Origin: a virus
Reading direction: 5' to 3' (one strand)
IMG/VR virus record: IMGVR_UViG_3300045996_000864
Location: 1-47,501 of that record
DNA length: 47,501 bases
The notes beneath the pieces were generated by a model, which saw only the letters and a list, made by a program, of their open reading frames with translations, made no database searches and was not told the origin of the DNA. Position numbers and translations under genes: made by a program. Of the stretch, positions 27,271-35,719 are shown one piece after another. Positions within the stretch are counted from its first letter, which is position 1. Each line of letters starts with the position of its first letter.

Positions 27271-27492
27271 CTATGCTCCGCCTCCGCTCTTGATGCCCCA
27301 CACGGCCAGAACGGCGCCCGTGACCGGGCTGGCCAGCACCGCCATCCAGAAGGACCAGCCGCGAGCCGAGCGAGCCTTAGCCCTCTCCTCCAGGCGGGCG
27401 AGCCTGTACTCGACAGTGACCAGGGTCCTGTCCACGTTCTGAACCAAGTCGTAGATCTCCCGGTTGCTGACCCGCACGCCGCCTTCGGACAT
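27271..27492 (-). CDS. Coiled-coil plus membrane-helix protein, holin-like
   Basis: This 73-residue protein has an N-terminal coiled coil (VSNREIYDLVQNVDRTLVTV, EYRLARLEERAKARSARGWS) and then one transmembrane helix (FWMAVLASPVTGAVLAVWG). This layout is common for small actinophage membrane proteins encoded after the tail genes and near the lysis module, and resembles haemolysin XhlA-type holin partners. It follows the nozzle-like protein by four bases. Confidence 0.76.
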   Translation of the reverse strand: MSEGGVRVSNREIYDLVQNVDRTLVTVEYRLARLEERAKARSARGWSFWMAVLASPVTGAVLAVWGIKSGGGA

Positions 27493-27496
27493 GTCG

Positions 27497-29371
27497 CTAC
27501 ACCTGCCTCAGGATGACGTTGAGAGTTCCCCCGAACTTGTTGTTCGTCGCCAAGCCCACGTCCTGGCGGAACTGGGCGCGCGTGACCTCGGCCTGATAGT
27601 TGACGTTCAGCAGCCTGTCCTGCACCGTCACCTGCTCCGAACGCTGAGCCAAAGCCAGCAGCGGCAGCAGCCGGTCCTTCGCGTAGCCGTCGTAGCCGAT
27701 CTGCTCCTGGCCCTCAGCCTGCTCCCGGTCGAAGCAGTGCAGCGGCAGCGTCACCTCAGGGAACCGGGTAGGTGTCGGCTTCGCCTTCATCTGCCAGCTG
27801 CGCAGCAGCACCCCATGTCCACCGTCGTTATCGCGCAGGGTGAAGTGCAGGCGGAACGCCTGGCTAGCGGCCAGGCCCTGGCAGGAGAACTCGAAGTTGG
27901 ACCCACCACCGGCCACGTTGAACGTGACCGTTTCGCCCTCAGCGTTCTCTACTGTCACCGACAGGACCGAGTCAATACCAGCCACCGCGGGCAGCTCGCC
28001 CTCCACGCTCACGTAGTGCAGCCGCTTCGGCTCGGTCGTCCCGAACCGAGCCCACGACGTGGTCAGGGTCGCCTCATCCGGCAGGTACTCGGGCTGCGAC
28101 AGCAACTGTCCGCCTTCGGTCACGCCGAAGATCAGGCCGCCTGCGTGCACCTCGATACCGGTTACCACATCGTCGGCATCCACGCCGACACCCGAGACCG
28201 CTTTGGCGTGGGCGTAGCCGCCCGCCTGGTCGGTGGGTGTAGCTAGGTCGATCCACCACACCGAGTCCTGCGCACCCGCATAGATGAGGGTGCCGTCACC
28301 CGTCAGCGAGTGGCACGGCACATCCTCAATGAGGAGAGTGCCCATCTGCGGCTGGCCGTATGGGGTGAATGAGCCGACCCTGGCACCGTTGGTGGTGGCC
28401 AGGGCGAACAGGGAGCCCACGTAGAAGAACAGGTCGTTGACCAGTTCCCGCGGGGGCATGCGCAGCTGCACCACGGGCGGGCCGAGCACCAGTGTGCCGG
28501 CCGACTCGGTCACCGACATGCTGGACACGTCGCTCTTGGTGCCGGAGTAGCCGGCCAGATAGATCCCGTTCGGGCCTTCCGCCACGGTCGTGTACACGTA
28601 GTCGGTGGACGGGTTGATGTAGTGCGGGGTGTGCGTGGTGTCGGGCGGCGCTGGAGGGTCGGGGTCCAGCTCGAACACCTCGTTGCCGATGCAGGCGATC
28701 AGCCGCTGCTTGGCGAAGCCCAACACCACCGGGCCCGTGAACGGGATGTCAGTGGAGTGGATGAGGGTCGCGACACCTGCCGAGTCGATGCGGTAGATGG
28801 CGTCGCTGATGGCGACGAAGATGTTCACGCCGTCGGTGGTCATCGCCGCGGGCACGCCCGACGCACCCAACACCACCGTAGTGGTGGACAGGAGGCCGGG
28901 CAGGGTGGAGATGTACACCTCGTTGTCCGAGTTGCTGGCTGTGACCAGCCGCTGCGTAGCGGACCAGGTGACCTGTTCACACAGGTTCCGGCCGAGGGAC
29001 AGCGAGGAGAACTGACCGGCGATAGTGACCTGTCCAGCCTCGTGCACGTACGCAGCGTCGGACGTATCAAAGCGGATACGTGCGATCTCCGGATTGCCTG
29101 AGTCCAGGTACTTCTGCGCGCAGCCGCCGTGGAAGCTGGCCTGCGAGCGCAGCCACCAGTCACCGAAGGAGTTCTCTCCGGCCTGCTGCGAGCTGTCGAA
29201 CTGCTCCTTCTCCGAGGGGCGGATGTCCCACAGCAGCGGGTCCTGCTGAGAGGGCGCCACCCGGAACGGGATCCCACCGATCATGATGTCGTGGGGTACG
29301 CCGCGCTCTATCGCGGCCGTCAATCGGCCCGACAGGATGAACGGTACTGTGACCGGCGGCGCTGGACTCAC
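27497..29371 (-). CDS. Tail nozzle-like protein (beta-propeller)
   Basis: This 624-residue protein is nearly all beta, with repeated blade-like units, for example MTTDGVNIFVAISDAIYRID, GFAKQRLIACIGNEVFELDP, GDGTLIYAGAQDSVWWIDLA and EVHAGGLIFGVTEGGQLLSQ. A beta-propeller at this point, after a tail-adaptor-like protein, fits the nozzle of podoviruses (tail tubular protein B of T7, gp10 of P22). The C-terminal 200 residues form another beta domain. The GTG start has GGAG upstream. The assignment is by fold pattern and gene order, not by a close match. Confidence 0.72.
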   Translation of the reverse strand: MSPAPPVTVPFILSGRLTAAIERGVPHDIMIGGIPFRVAPSQQDPLLWDIRPSEKEQFDSSQQAGENSFGDWWLRSQASFHGGCAQKYLDSGNPEIARIRFDTSDAAYVHEAGQVTIAGQFSSLSLGRNLCEQVTWSATQRLVTASNSDNEVYISTLPGLLSTTTVVLGASGVPAAMTTDGVNIFVAISDAIYRIDSAGVATLIHSTDIPFTGPVVLGFAKQRLIACIGNEVFELDPDPPAPPDTTHTPHYINPSTDYVYTTVAEGPNGIYLAGYSGTKSDVSSMSVTESAGTLVLGPPVVQLRMPPRELVNDLFFYVGSLFALATTNGARVGSFTPYGQPQMGTLLIEDVPCHSLTGDGTLIYAGAQDSVWWIDLATPTDQAGGYAHAKAVSGVGVDADDVVTGIEVHAGGLIFGVTEGGQLLSQPEYLPDEATLTTSWARFGTTEPKRLHYVSVEGELPAVAGIDSVLSVTVENAEGETVTFNVAGGGSNFEFSCQGLAASQAFRLHFTLRDNDGGHGVLLRSWQMKAKPTPTRFPEVTLPLHCFDREQAEGQEQIGYDGYAKDRLLPLLALAQRSEQVTVQDRLLNVNYQAEVTRAQFRQDVGLATNNKFGGTLNVILRQV

Positions 29372-29387
29372 GGGTGGGCTCCTCGTC

Positions 29388-30806
29388 CTACACGATGGCG
29401 TTGTTGCGGACGAGCAGGACGCTCATGAACGACTGCTTGCCGGCGTCCAGAACCGACGTGTTGAGGGAGCCGCCGGAGTTCTGCCAGGCCGCGATCTCCA
29501 CGTAGTCGGTGGTGCCGTTCAGCTCCACGAACACATCGGACGGGACAGGGATGCAGGCCACGACACCTGACGGCGTCGGCAGCATCACCTCGGAGCCGGT
29601 GACAACGGCGCCGTTCTTGTGGACTCGCACGCCGCGTGCGTTGGTGGAGTTCGGCTCGAAGCTGACCTTCCCGCCGATCTTGTACTTGCCGGCGACCGTC
29701 GCTGTGTAGCGGGTGATGTTGACGCTGGTCGAGTGCCCATTGGCGGAGTCGAAGTCCTCGACCTGAAAGTTGATCGCCGTCCAGGTCCCGTTCGCCACGG
29801 GCTGCAAGGTGTCCTGGAGCAGGTAGGCGCGAGCCGGCGCAGACGTGGTCAGCACTTTGCCGTTCACTGTGCTGATGGCCGCGAGCACGTCAGTCGAGCT
29901 GGCCGTCAGCGTCCCGCTGATGGTGGTGTTCCCGGTGACCGTCAGGGCGCCGGTTGCTACCGCACCCGTCAGCGTGGACGCCCCGTCTACGACCAGCGTG
30001 CCGTCGGTATCCAGGTTGCCGCCAGCGTGGATGGCGCCAGTGGTTGACACAGAGGCGGCGCTCACCGTCGTAGCGGTGACCGCCGGTAGGGCCGCCGTGC
30101 CCGAGACGGTCACGCCACCGTTCAAGGTGGTAGCCCCAGTGACGGTGACCGCAGCACCCGCGGTGACAGCCCCGTCCAGCTGGGTGGTGCCCCGGTTGCG
30201 GAACCCCGGCCTGGCGCTCGCGCCAGGGTTGAGGTCGACGGTGCCATCGTTGAATGCCTGCACCCGGTCAACGCCAGACTGCTGGATCAGCAGCCCCCGA
30301 CGGTCCACGTCGCCGGCCGTGTTGCGGTGAACGAACCCGTCCCTCGCCGCGGCAGTGTCCGCCGAGGACTCGTAGGAGGCGGTCACTCCGGCCGGCAGGG
30401 CGTCCGAGAACACCGACCTGTGTGCGCCCCGGAACGTCTTGTCCTGGATGGTCTGACTGCCGGAGGTGCCGACCACGTTGCCGGTCACGCCGTGCGCGTT
30501 GGTCGCCGCACGGTGCGCCTCGCCCTCGTTGAAGTAGGACGCCGGCACAGCGTGCTCGAAGGCGACGCCAGCTCCGTGCGAGGTGGCGGCAGTGCCGCCC
30601 TGCCCGCGGGCGATGGTGAGCGTGGACCCGGCCACGTTGGTGACCCGCACCAGCTCGGCTGAGGCCGTGGCCTTCTCGAACATGGCCCAGAACGGGGCCG
30701 CAGGATAGCCGGTAAACGAGGAGAGAGTGACGCTGGTGTCGCTCGGCCCGACCGGCGCCGTAGTAGCGGCGACGGATGCTGTGTTGGTGTAGTTCTCGCC
30801 ACTCAT
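29388..30806 (-). CDS. Tail fibre protein with C1q-like tip
   Basis: This 472-residue protein is modular. Residues 1-95 form an attachment domain (TTAPVGPSDTSVTLSSFTGY, then VTNVAGSTLTIARGQGGTAA) of a kind common in actinophage tail proteins. Residues 195-320 are a stalk of short repeats rich in Thr, Val, Gly and Ala (VTVTGATTLNGGVTVSGT style). The last 125 residues (APARAYLLQDTLQPVANGTW ... MSVLLVRNNAIV) look like a trimeric C1q/TNF jelly-roll, a frequent receptor-binding tip. It is probably the host-recognition fibre, and its ATG overlaps the adaptor gene stop. Confidence 0.82.
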   Translation of the reverse strand: MSGENYTNTASVAATTAPVGPSDTSVTLSSFTGYPAAPFWAMFEKATASAELVRVTNVAGSTLTIARGQGGTAATSHGAGVAFEHAVPASYFNEGEAHRAATNAHGVTGNVVGTSGSQTIQDKTFRGAHRSVFSDALPAGVTASYESSADTAAARDGFVHRNTAGDVDRRGLLIQQSGVDRVQAFNDGTVDLNPGASARPGFRNRGTTQLDGAVTAGAAVTVTGATTLNGGVTVSGTAALPAVTATTVSAASVSTTGAIHAGGNLDTDGTLVVDGASTLTGAVATGALTVTGNTTISGTLTASSTDVLAAISTVNGKVLTTSAPARAYLLQDTLQPVANGTWTAINFQVEDFDSANGHSTSVNITRYTATVAGKYKIGGKVSFEPNSTNARGVRVHKNGAVVTGSEVMLPTPSGVVACIPVPSDVFVELNGTTDYVEIAAWQNSGGSLNTSVLDAGKQSFMSVLLVRNNAIV

Positions 30807-31714
30807 CAGCTGGTCAGCTCCCTGTGCGGACGGACCGGGAACCGGTCACGCAGCTTGCGGCGTTCGTCATGCAGCCGCCGATCGAAGATCTCCTGCCACC
30901 TGCGGCTGGAGGCCGTGGCCGACCAGCCCTGCAAGGAGCGGGACCGCTCGCCCTGCTCCACCGAGGACTGCTGGGTGCGTGCCGCCTCGGGCGACAAGAT
31001 CAGGGCGGCCTTGGCGTACAGGCCCGGCAGGTCACTGGCCGAGTCCGGCAGGCCCGTGGACGTCCAAGTGGTGGACAGGCTGGAGGCGACCGGGATGACC
31101 GGCGCCTTCCGGTAGGTGACCCGCATGGTCCAGCCGGCGAGCCCCATCGGCTCGACCCGCAGCCACACCTTGCTGTCCGAGTTCTTGGTGTCCAGGGACC
31201 AGGCGCGTAGCGGCATGTGCCGCTGAACCCCGCCGATCGTCTCCAGCGTCACGTTCAGCACCGACAGGCAGTCGGTGGGCAGCTCGTAGCTCGACGCCAG
31301 CGGAGTGGTAGACAGGTCCACCTCGCCGACCGCGAAGAGGTCCTCGGTGATGGCGCAGATGCCCTCGATCAGCTTCTGGGCCACCTGATGGCGTGGCCAG
31401 CGCGGGTCCACGATGACCCGCGTATTGGCCGTCACCGTGTCGTTGGCCACTGTGCCCATCTGCGCCCGGAACCAGGGCGGGCAGGTGGCGGTGCCACCGT
31501 CCAGGCTGTAGCTGGATACGTGCACGATCTCGCCGGTCGACAGCTCGACGCGGGAGTTGGTCAGGTCGCTGGAAATGTCACTGAGCTGAACGCCGACAAT
31601 GGCGTTGGCATCGTTGCGGGACCAGTCGACGAACGTGCCGGTCCGCTCCTGATTGGTGGTCGCCTGATTCAGGTCGGCGATGACCTGTTCGGCGAGATCT
31701 CCAAGTGTGGTCAT
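30806..31714 (-). CDS. Tail adaptor / head-tail connector-like protein
   Basis: This 302-residue protein starts MTTLGDLAEQVIADLNQATT, followed by beta segments (GEIVHVSSYSLDGGTATCPP) and a helical C-terminus (WQEIFDRRLHDERRKLRDRF). Gene order (adaptor, then fibre, then nozzle) and the mixed helix-beta layout resemble tail adaptors such as T7 gp11 or P22 gp4, which sit under the portal. No definite motif confirms it. It overlaps the preceding small gene by four bases. Confidence 0.66.
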   Translation of the reverse strand: MTTLGDLAEQVIADLNQATTNQERTGTFVDWSRNDANAIVGVQLSDISSDLTNSRVELSTGEIVHVSSYSLDGGTATCPPWFRAQMGTVANDTVTANTRVIVDPRWPRHQVAQKLIEGICAITEDLFAVGEVDLSTTPLASSYELPTDCLSVLNVTLETIGGVQRHMPLRAWSLDTKNSDSKVWLRVEPMGLAGWTMRVTYRKAPVIPVASSLSTTWTSTGLPDSASDLPGLYAKAALILSPEAARTQQSSVEQGERSRSLQGWSATASSRRWQEIFDRRLHDERRKLRDRFPVRPHRELTS

Positions 31715-31947
31715 GCGTTAGCCGCCTTCTTGGCGGCCTCAACGTAGGTCCGGCGAATGGACTTTGGCTGAATGCCCTGCTTGCGCACCCTGCGGTATTC
31801 GGCCAGGTTCGCTTCGAGCCTGCGGTTGGCATCCACCTGATCACCGACGAGAGTCTGGAGGTTGGCGGCACGTGCGCAAGCGCCCCACGACTCGTGAGTC
31901 CCGGGCTCCGGGCAACCGCTGCGGCAGTTGCTAACTGGCTGAGACAA
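31711..31947 (-). CDS. Small conserved tail-region protein with TTG start
   Basis: This 78-residue protein reads MSQPVSNCRSGCPEPGTHES, then WGACARAANLQ and a basic C-terminal helix (NLAEYRRVRKQGIQPKSIRR). The pattern 'CxxGCPxPGxHxSWGxCxRA' is one I recognise from a widespread actinophage family encoded beside tail genes. There is no in-frame ATG or GTG before this motif; TTG at 31947 has GAGG six bases upstream, which decides the start. Its first 17 bases overlap the previous gene. The Cys/His set could bind zinc. Confidence 0.74.
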   Translation of the reverse strand: MSQPVSNCRSGCPEPGTHESWGACARAANLQTLVGDQVDANRRLEANLAEYRRVRKQGIQPKSIRRTYVEAAKKAANA

Positions 31948-33349
31948 TTTCAACCTCGAATCCGTGGGCCAGCCACAGGTCTCTGATTGCGGGATCATCG
32001 GTCGTATTCACGTGCCCGCCATACCAAATGTACTTGGTCCCGAAAGGGATAGCCCCGTACTCGTCAGTGCCCTCACTTGGCACGCCGAGAGCCGTGGTGA
32101 ACAGGTCGTCGTCATCGCCGAAGACGGTGACTTCCCGATAGTTCGAGACGAGCAGCGCGCCCCGCGTACTGGGTAGCGCGTACTTCTCCTGGATGGTGGG
32201 GACCACCAGTCGCCAGGCGGGGTTCACAAACTCGGCAGGCAATGCCGAGTCAACCTCGACCGCAGTCCCGATCGGCTTCGATCGACGGTAGCCGATGGGG
32301 AGAGCAATCTCCGTTTCGGTGGCGGTGCCAATGGGTTGGCTGATTCCCGACGTGGAGCCGATGGCTACGGCCGCGTCGGTTGCCGTGGCAGTGCCAACTG
32401 ACTTGCGTTTGACCTTCCCGATGGGAAGCGCCTGTTCGGTGCTAGACGCTGTTCCAAGTGTCCTGGAGCGCAGTCTCCCAATAGGCTGCGCAGTCTCCGT
32501 GGAAACGGCCTGTGAGACACTCTTGCGCTTCGAGCGGATAAATCCTAATGCGGTGTCAGTTTCGACCGCCTGCGTCAGACCCCTGTGCTTGGAGCGGGCC
32601 ACGGGTGGCGCGGTCTCAGTCTCGGTCGGGAAGGTGATGGCCTTCGTCTTGCGCTTGCCGATCGACTGACTAGCATCTGCTTCGGTGGCCGTATTGACCG
32701 CCACCGAACTGCCGCCAGTGTCCGGCTCGACGGCGATCAGAGCCGCCACGATAGAAGTGCTGGCGTTCAGCACTCCACCGCTAGCCGAGAAGGAACCGGT
32801 CGAGCCCGGCACCCGATAGTTGGACTTTAGGTAGTTGGCGTTCTGGGTGTTCGTGAACGACGTGGGCACGGTCGTTTGTGAAGCCGAACTTTCGTTCGCC
32901 ACGAAGTGTGCGAGGAACGGCTGGAATGCCAGCGACGACAGCGTGGTCGTCGGAATGCTAGTCGTGACCGTAGCGGCCGTAGCCGTGTTGATGTTCACCC
33001 CGATTGGGTCACCCGACGCCTTCGCCCCCGAAATGGCGATGGCCTGCCCCTGATTCCAGTTGGAAGCGGCCAGCGTGAAAACGTACGAGGCGGGCTCCGA
33101 CCCGCCCGCCCGCTTCCAGAACACCTTCAGCTTCTGCCAGCCCGAGTCGGCATCCAGGTTGATGTCCACAATCTGGGTGAATCCGGTAGGCGGCGTGACC
33201 GCCACCGTACCGGAGCCACTCGTCCAGATCTCGATGGCGGCCAGCACAATGTCACCCGACACCGTTCCCGTCGGCCGGGGAATTGTGCAGGTGGAGATGT
33301 TGCTATCGCCCGCGCCGGTCGTAGACGACGCTCGGAACGCAACCGCCAT
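31931..33349 (-). CDS. Tail/fibre-type protein with 20-residue repeats
   Basis: This 472-residue protein has three parts. Residues 1-210 are a beta-sandwich-like domain (PRPTGTVSGDIVLAAIEIWT, SYVFTLAASNWNQGQAIAIS) typical of secreted or tail-surface modules. Residues 219-372 are eight tandem repeats of about 20 residues with consensus ETExALPIGRxRxKxxGTAt. Residues 375-472 (WRLVVPTIQEKYALPSTRGA ... YIWYGGHVNTTDDPAIRDLW) form a compact end domain. Repeats of this kind occur in actinophage minor tail proteins as spacers. It probably extends from the virion as a fibre or capsid-surface decoration. Confidence 0.78.
   Translation of the reverse strand: MAVAFRASSTTGAGDSNISTCTIPRPTGTVSGDIVLAAIEIWTSGSGTVAVTPPTGFTQIVDINLDADSGWQKLKVFWKRAGGSEPASYVFTLAASNWNQGQAIAISGAKASGDPIGVNINTATAATVTTSIPTTTLSSLAFQPFLAHFVANESSASQTTVPTSFTNTQNANYLKSNYRVPGSTGSFSASGGVLNASTSIVAALIAVEPDTGGSSVAVNTATEADASQSIGKRKTKAITFPTETETAPPVARSKHRGLTQAVETDTALGFIRSKRKSVSQAVSTETAQPIGRLRSRTLGTASSTEQALPIGKVKRKSVGTATATDAAVAIGSTSGISQPIGTATETEIALPIGYRRSKPIGTAVEVDSALPAEFVNPAWRLVVPTIQEKYALPSTRGALLVSNYREVTVFGDDDDLFTTALGVPSEGTDEYGAIPFGTKYIWYGGHVNTTDDPAIRDLWLAHGFEVEIVSAS
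32234..32695 (-). repeat. Eight tandem repeats of about 60 bp (20 residues)
   Basis: Within the preceding protein the units start at about residues 222, 242, 263, 283, 303, 323, 345 and 365. Each has an acidic/Thr start (ETD, STE), a hydrophobic ALPIG-like core and a basic stretch (KRKSV, RSKPI). The copies are diverged at the DNA level, so this is an old protein repeat and not a recent DNA expansion. Confidence 0.85.
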
Positions 33350-33356
33350 GAGTGGG

Positions 33357-33626
33357 CTACACCTTCATGAGCACGAACGTGAACCGCAGGGGCCGATCGG
33401 TTGCGGATGGATTCCGCACCGTCGCGCGGAAGATCTGCTGCCCGTTCTCGTTCAGCTGAAACCCCAGATCCTGGAACTCCAGGACTGGATGCACGGAACT
33501 GAAACCCCACGAAATGCCGGTCCAGCCCGAGGGGGCGGGGAACACAAACTCCTGGGTGGAGTTGGCCGGCACATTCTGCGGACCCGTGTTCTTATAGTCG
33601 ATCTCAACGTTGACCGGGACGTACAC
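33357..33626 (-). CDS. Beta-rich virion accessory protein, 89 residues
   Basis: This protein starts from GTG (MYVPVNVEIDYKNTGPQNVP) with AGGGG upstream. It is a small beta-sandwich by pattern (STQEFVFPAPSGWTGISWGF, QQIFRATVRNPSATDRPLRF). It lies between the probable head protein at 33635 and the repeat-bearing tail protein. It may be a decoration or head-completion protein. No family recognised. Confidence 0.74.
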   Translation of the reverse strand: MYVPVNVEIDYKNTGPQNVPANSTQEFVFPAPSGWTGISWGFSSVHPVLEFQDLGFQLNENGQQIFRATVRNPSATDRPLRFTFVLMKV

Positions 33627-33634
33627 GAGACCCC

Positions 33635-34072
33635 TTAGGTGGCGCGGTAGAAATTGGAGACCGTGGCTGTCACGTCCGAACCGTCAGGACTGATGGCCCA
33701 GTCCTGCTTGGTCAGCGGGATCAGCGTCGAGTCGGTGCCCGTGGTGGTATCCGGGTCGTAGGCGATCAGCAGAGCGCCGATCGCGTTACCCGTGAGGCCC
33801 GTCCAGGTTTGGTCGGCGAAGTCCGAGTCAAACCGGTCGTTCGTGTCATCCACGGTGTTGGTGACGGAGGTGATGGTCTTTCTGCCGGCCGTGGTCTGCT
33901 CGTTCGTGGAACCAGCGAGCAGTGCCGCCACGTCGTCGTAGTCCTTGAGGGTGGCGTCCGCCTCAATGCCGGACGACTCCAGGGGGATGACGACGAGAGC
34001 GTCGTTGGCCGCGGGCAGTTCGGCGTAGTACTTGACCTTGCCCTTGGCGATGTTGAAGACAAAATCTGCGAT
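33635..34072 (-). CDS. Head/tail-region protein with ATC start codon
   Basis: The expected N-terminus ADFVFNIAKGKVKYYAELPA matches the beginning of a known phage family (…ADFVFNIAKG…) encoded next to major capsid genes. The only suitably placed initiation codon is ATC, nine bases after a strong GGAGG. Two GTG codons lie upstream of that ribosome site inside a hairpin and would add an unlikely MVPAHWRAVA. The 145-residue product is beta-rich (NDALVVIPLESSGIEADATL, FDSDFADQTWTGLTGNAIGA). It is probably a head-decoration or neck protein. It follows the capsid gene after a 10-bp hairpin. Confidence 0.8.
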   Translation of the reverse strand: MADFVFNIAKGKVKYYAELPAANDALVVIPLESSGIEADATLKDYDDVAALLAGSTNEQTTAGRKTITSVTNTVDDTNDRFDSDFADQTWTGLTGNAIGALLIAYDPDTTTGTDSTLIPLTKQDWAISPDGSDVTATVSNFYRAT

Positions 34073-34103
34073 AGCTACTGCCCTCCAATGGGCAGGCACC
34101 ACG

Positions 34104-34135
34104 AGCCAGGCCCCCGGAGTAGTGAGGGCCTGGCT
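34104..34135 (-). terminator. Hairpin after the capsid gene
   Basis: AGCCAGGCCC (34104-34113) and GGGCCTGGCT (34126-34135) form a perfect 10-bp stem with a 12-base loop. It lies between the capsid stop and the ribosome site of the next gene. No U-tract follows on the minus strand, so it may reduce read-through or protect the capsid message rather than end it. Confidence 0.65.
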
Positions 34136-34145
34136 GCGAGGTTGC

Positions 34146-35126
34146 CTATGCCTTGCCGTCCAGCGCGGGGACGGTGCCCGCGTAGAAGCCGGACTCGATG
34201 GTGCTGCTGGACTTCAGGAGCTGGATGGCGTTCTCGCGGAAGCGAGTCACACCCAGCAGCGCGTACCAGCCCACGCGGTAGAACCGCTTGAGCGCGTCGA
34301 TCGGCTCCGCCACGACCGGCATGATGTCCTGACCCACAGCCTCGAAAAGGGCTTCCTTGTCGATGAAGTAGTTGTTGTAGACATCGTTGGTTCCGGCAAC
34401 CACGGTGCACTTCGAGTTCTCGATGAACCGAACGCCCATGTAGTCACCGAGGATCCGGTTGTAGATGGCGCTGGTGTCGACCTGCTCGTGCGGCTGCTTC
34501 CAGGTGTTGGTGCCCGACTCGGCGAAGAGGTCGTGCGCCACGTCCGGGTGGATGACGCAGGCCGACTTGTCACCGAAGCGCGGCTCGGCGTTGCGGCGCC
34601 GAAGCAGCGTCTTCATGGTGGTCACACCAACCGAGGTGATCTTGGTGGTGGACGCGGCAGTCGGGTTCGCCAGCTGCGGCCCGCCCGCAGCCATGTAGGC
34701 CACGTTCGAAGCGCCATCCAGTACGGCCCGGTACACGGCGTCGATGGAGCGGGTGGCGTTCTTGCCCAGCTCCTCGCCGATCTCGGCGCCCACAGCCTGA
34801 GACCACTCGGTCGCCTGAAGCAGGCGAGTCTCGACCATCGCGTTGCCGTACTCGTTGAGGGTCACCGTGAACTGGCGATCGGCCGGAGGCGCAACCGCGT
34901 CGACGTCGGCGGTCTCGGACAGCGGCGTGGTGGCCAGGGCCAGCTCGCCGCGGACGGTCTTCTGGATGACCTTGCCCGGGTGCGCCTGGCGCACGGGGCG
35001 GGAGTCGGTGAAGGCCCGGAAGATGGGCTCTTCAACCAGGTAGGGCGCGACCTCCAGGTCCAGGGCCTGGTAGATGCGGGTCGCGAAGTTTGTGGTGTTA
35101 GTGGTTGTACCACCGGGAACCGGCAT
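34146..35126 (-). CDS. Major capsid protein
   Basis: This 326-residue protein is the likely HK97-fold shell subunit. It has an N-terminal arm (TTNTTNFATRIYQALDLEVA), long helix region (ATEWSQAVGAEIGEELGKNA), strand-rich P-domain segments and a C-terminal FYRVGWYALLGVTRFRENAI. Its position directly after a scaffold-like gene and before a head-type protein, and its length, fit this role. A GAAAGGAA site precedes the ATG, and a 7-bp hairpin sits about 20 bases upstream. The adjacent hairpins suggest adjusted expression of this abundant protein. Confidence 0.85.
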   Translation of the reverse strand: MPVPGGTTTNTTNFATRIYQALDLEVAPYLVEEPIFRAFTDSRPVRQAHPGKVIQKTVRGELALATTPLSETADVDAVAPPADRQFTVTLNEYGNAMVETRLLQATEWSQAVGAEIGEELGKNATRSIDAVYRAVLDGASNVAYMAAGGPQLANPTAASTTKITSVGVTTMKTLLRRRNAEPRFGDKSACVIHPDVAHDLFAESGTNTWKQPHEQVDTSAIYNRILGDYMGVRFIENSKCTVVAGTNDVYNNYFIDKEALFEAVGQDIMPVVAEPIDALKRFYRVGWYALLGVTRFRENAIQLLKSSSTIESGFYAGTVPALDGKA

Positions 35127-35144
35127 GACTCATTCCTTTCGCGC

Positions 35145-35162
35145 ACCCCGAGAATTCGGGGT
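35145..35162 (-). other. Short hairpin in the capsid leader
   Basis: ACCCCGA (35145-35151) and TCGGGGT (35156-35162) form a 7-bp stem with a four-base loop. It lies about 20 bases upstream of the capsid ATG, on the minus-strand transcript. No U-tract follows, so it may be an mRNA-stabilising or processing element that boosts capsid expression. Confidence 0.55.
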
Positions 35163-35224
35163 CGCTGGGCGACTTACGCTTTACGCGTGAGTCGGTTGAG
35201 GGTGAGCCCGCCGCGCTCTACGGA

Positions 35225-35719
35225 TCAGTACTCAGGGACACCCTGAGCTTCGTAGAGGGCCTTGCGGGCGGCGTCGAATTCCGCGCCCCGCCCCAACGTC
35301 TTCGTTGCCTGCGCCTTCGCGAACGCCGCCTCAACACCGGTTGCGAGCGAATCAGTACCGAGACCTGCGGCCTGCTGGTACTGCTCGGCAGCGGCCCTCT
35401 GGGCCTGCTGCTCCGGTGTTTGCTGAACCGTCTTGTCCTGCTCGGCCTGCTCGATGTTGAAGAAACTCTTGGAGTCTTCCCACCAAGCCTTCATGGCCTC
35501 GGGCGTTTGCTCGCCCTTGTAGAAATCGCGAATGGCGTCAGGCACCTTCAGTTCGTCCCATGCGGCCTGAGCGGAACGCTCGGCCTCCTGCGACCTGAGA
35601 GATTCCAGTTCCTGGTCCTTCTGCTTCAGCGTGGCGTGAGCCTGCTTCAGCAGTTGGCGCAGCTTGCCGGGATCCTGCGAGTCGGTGTCGTCGGTAACGA
35701 ACTCGTTGGTGTCAGACAC
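35225..35719 (-). CDS. Scaffold protein
   Basis: This 164-residue acidic protein is Gln/Glu/Ala-rich and helical: DPGKLRQLLKQAHATLKQKD, QELESLRSQEAERSAQAAWD, TPEQQAQRAAAEQYQQAAGL. The N-terminus is acidic (MSDTNEFVTDDTDSQDPG), as in phage scaffolds that bind the inside of the procapsid. It lies directly upstream of the major capsid gene. A coiled coil is probable at residues 20-50. The start is GTG at 35719; AAAGG lies upstream. Confidence 0.84.
   Translation of the reverse strand: MSDTNEFVTDDTDSQDPGKLRQLLKQAHATLKQKDQELESLRSQEAERSAQAAWDELKVPDAIRDFYKGEQTPEAMKAWWEDSKSFFNIEQAEQDKTVQQTPEQQAQRAAAEQYQQAAGLGTDSLATGVEAAFAKAQATKTLGRGAEFDAARKALYEAQGVPEY

Noticed and set aside
34099-34102. Tandem GTG as start of the protein after capsid
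   Set aside because: They lie upstream of the GGAGG and inside the loop side of a hairpin, and would add residues not expected in the family, so ATC downstream of GGAGG is preferred.
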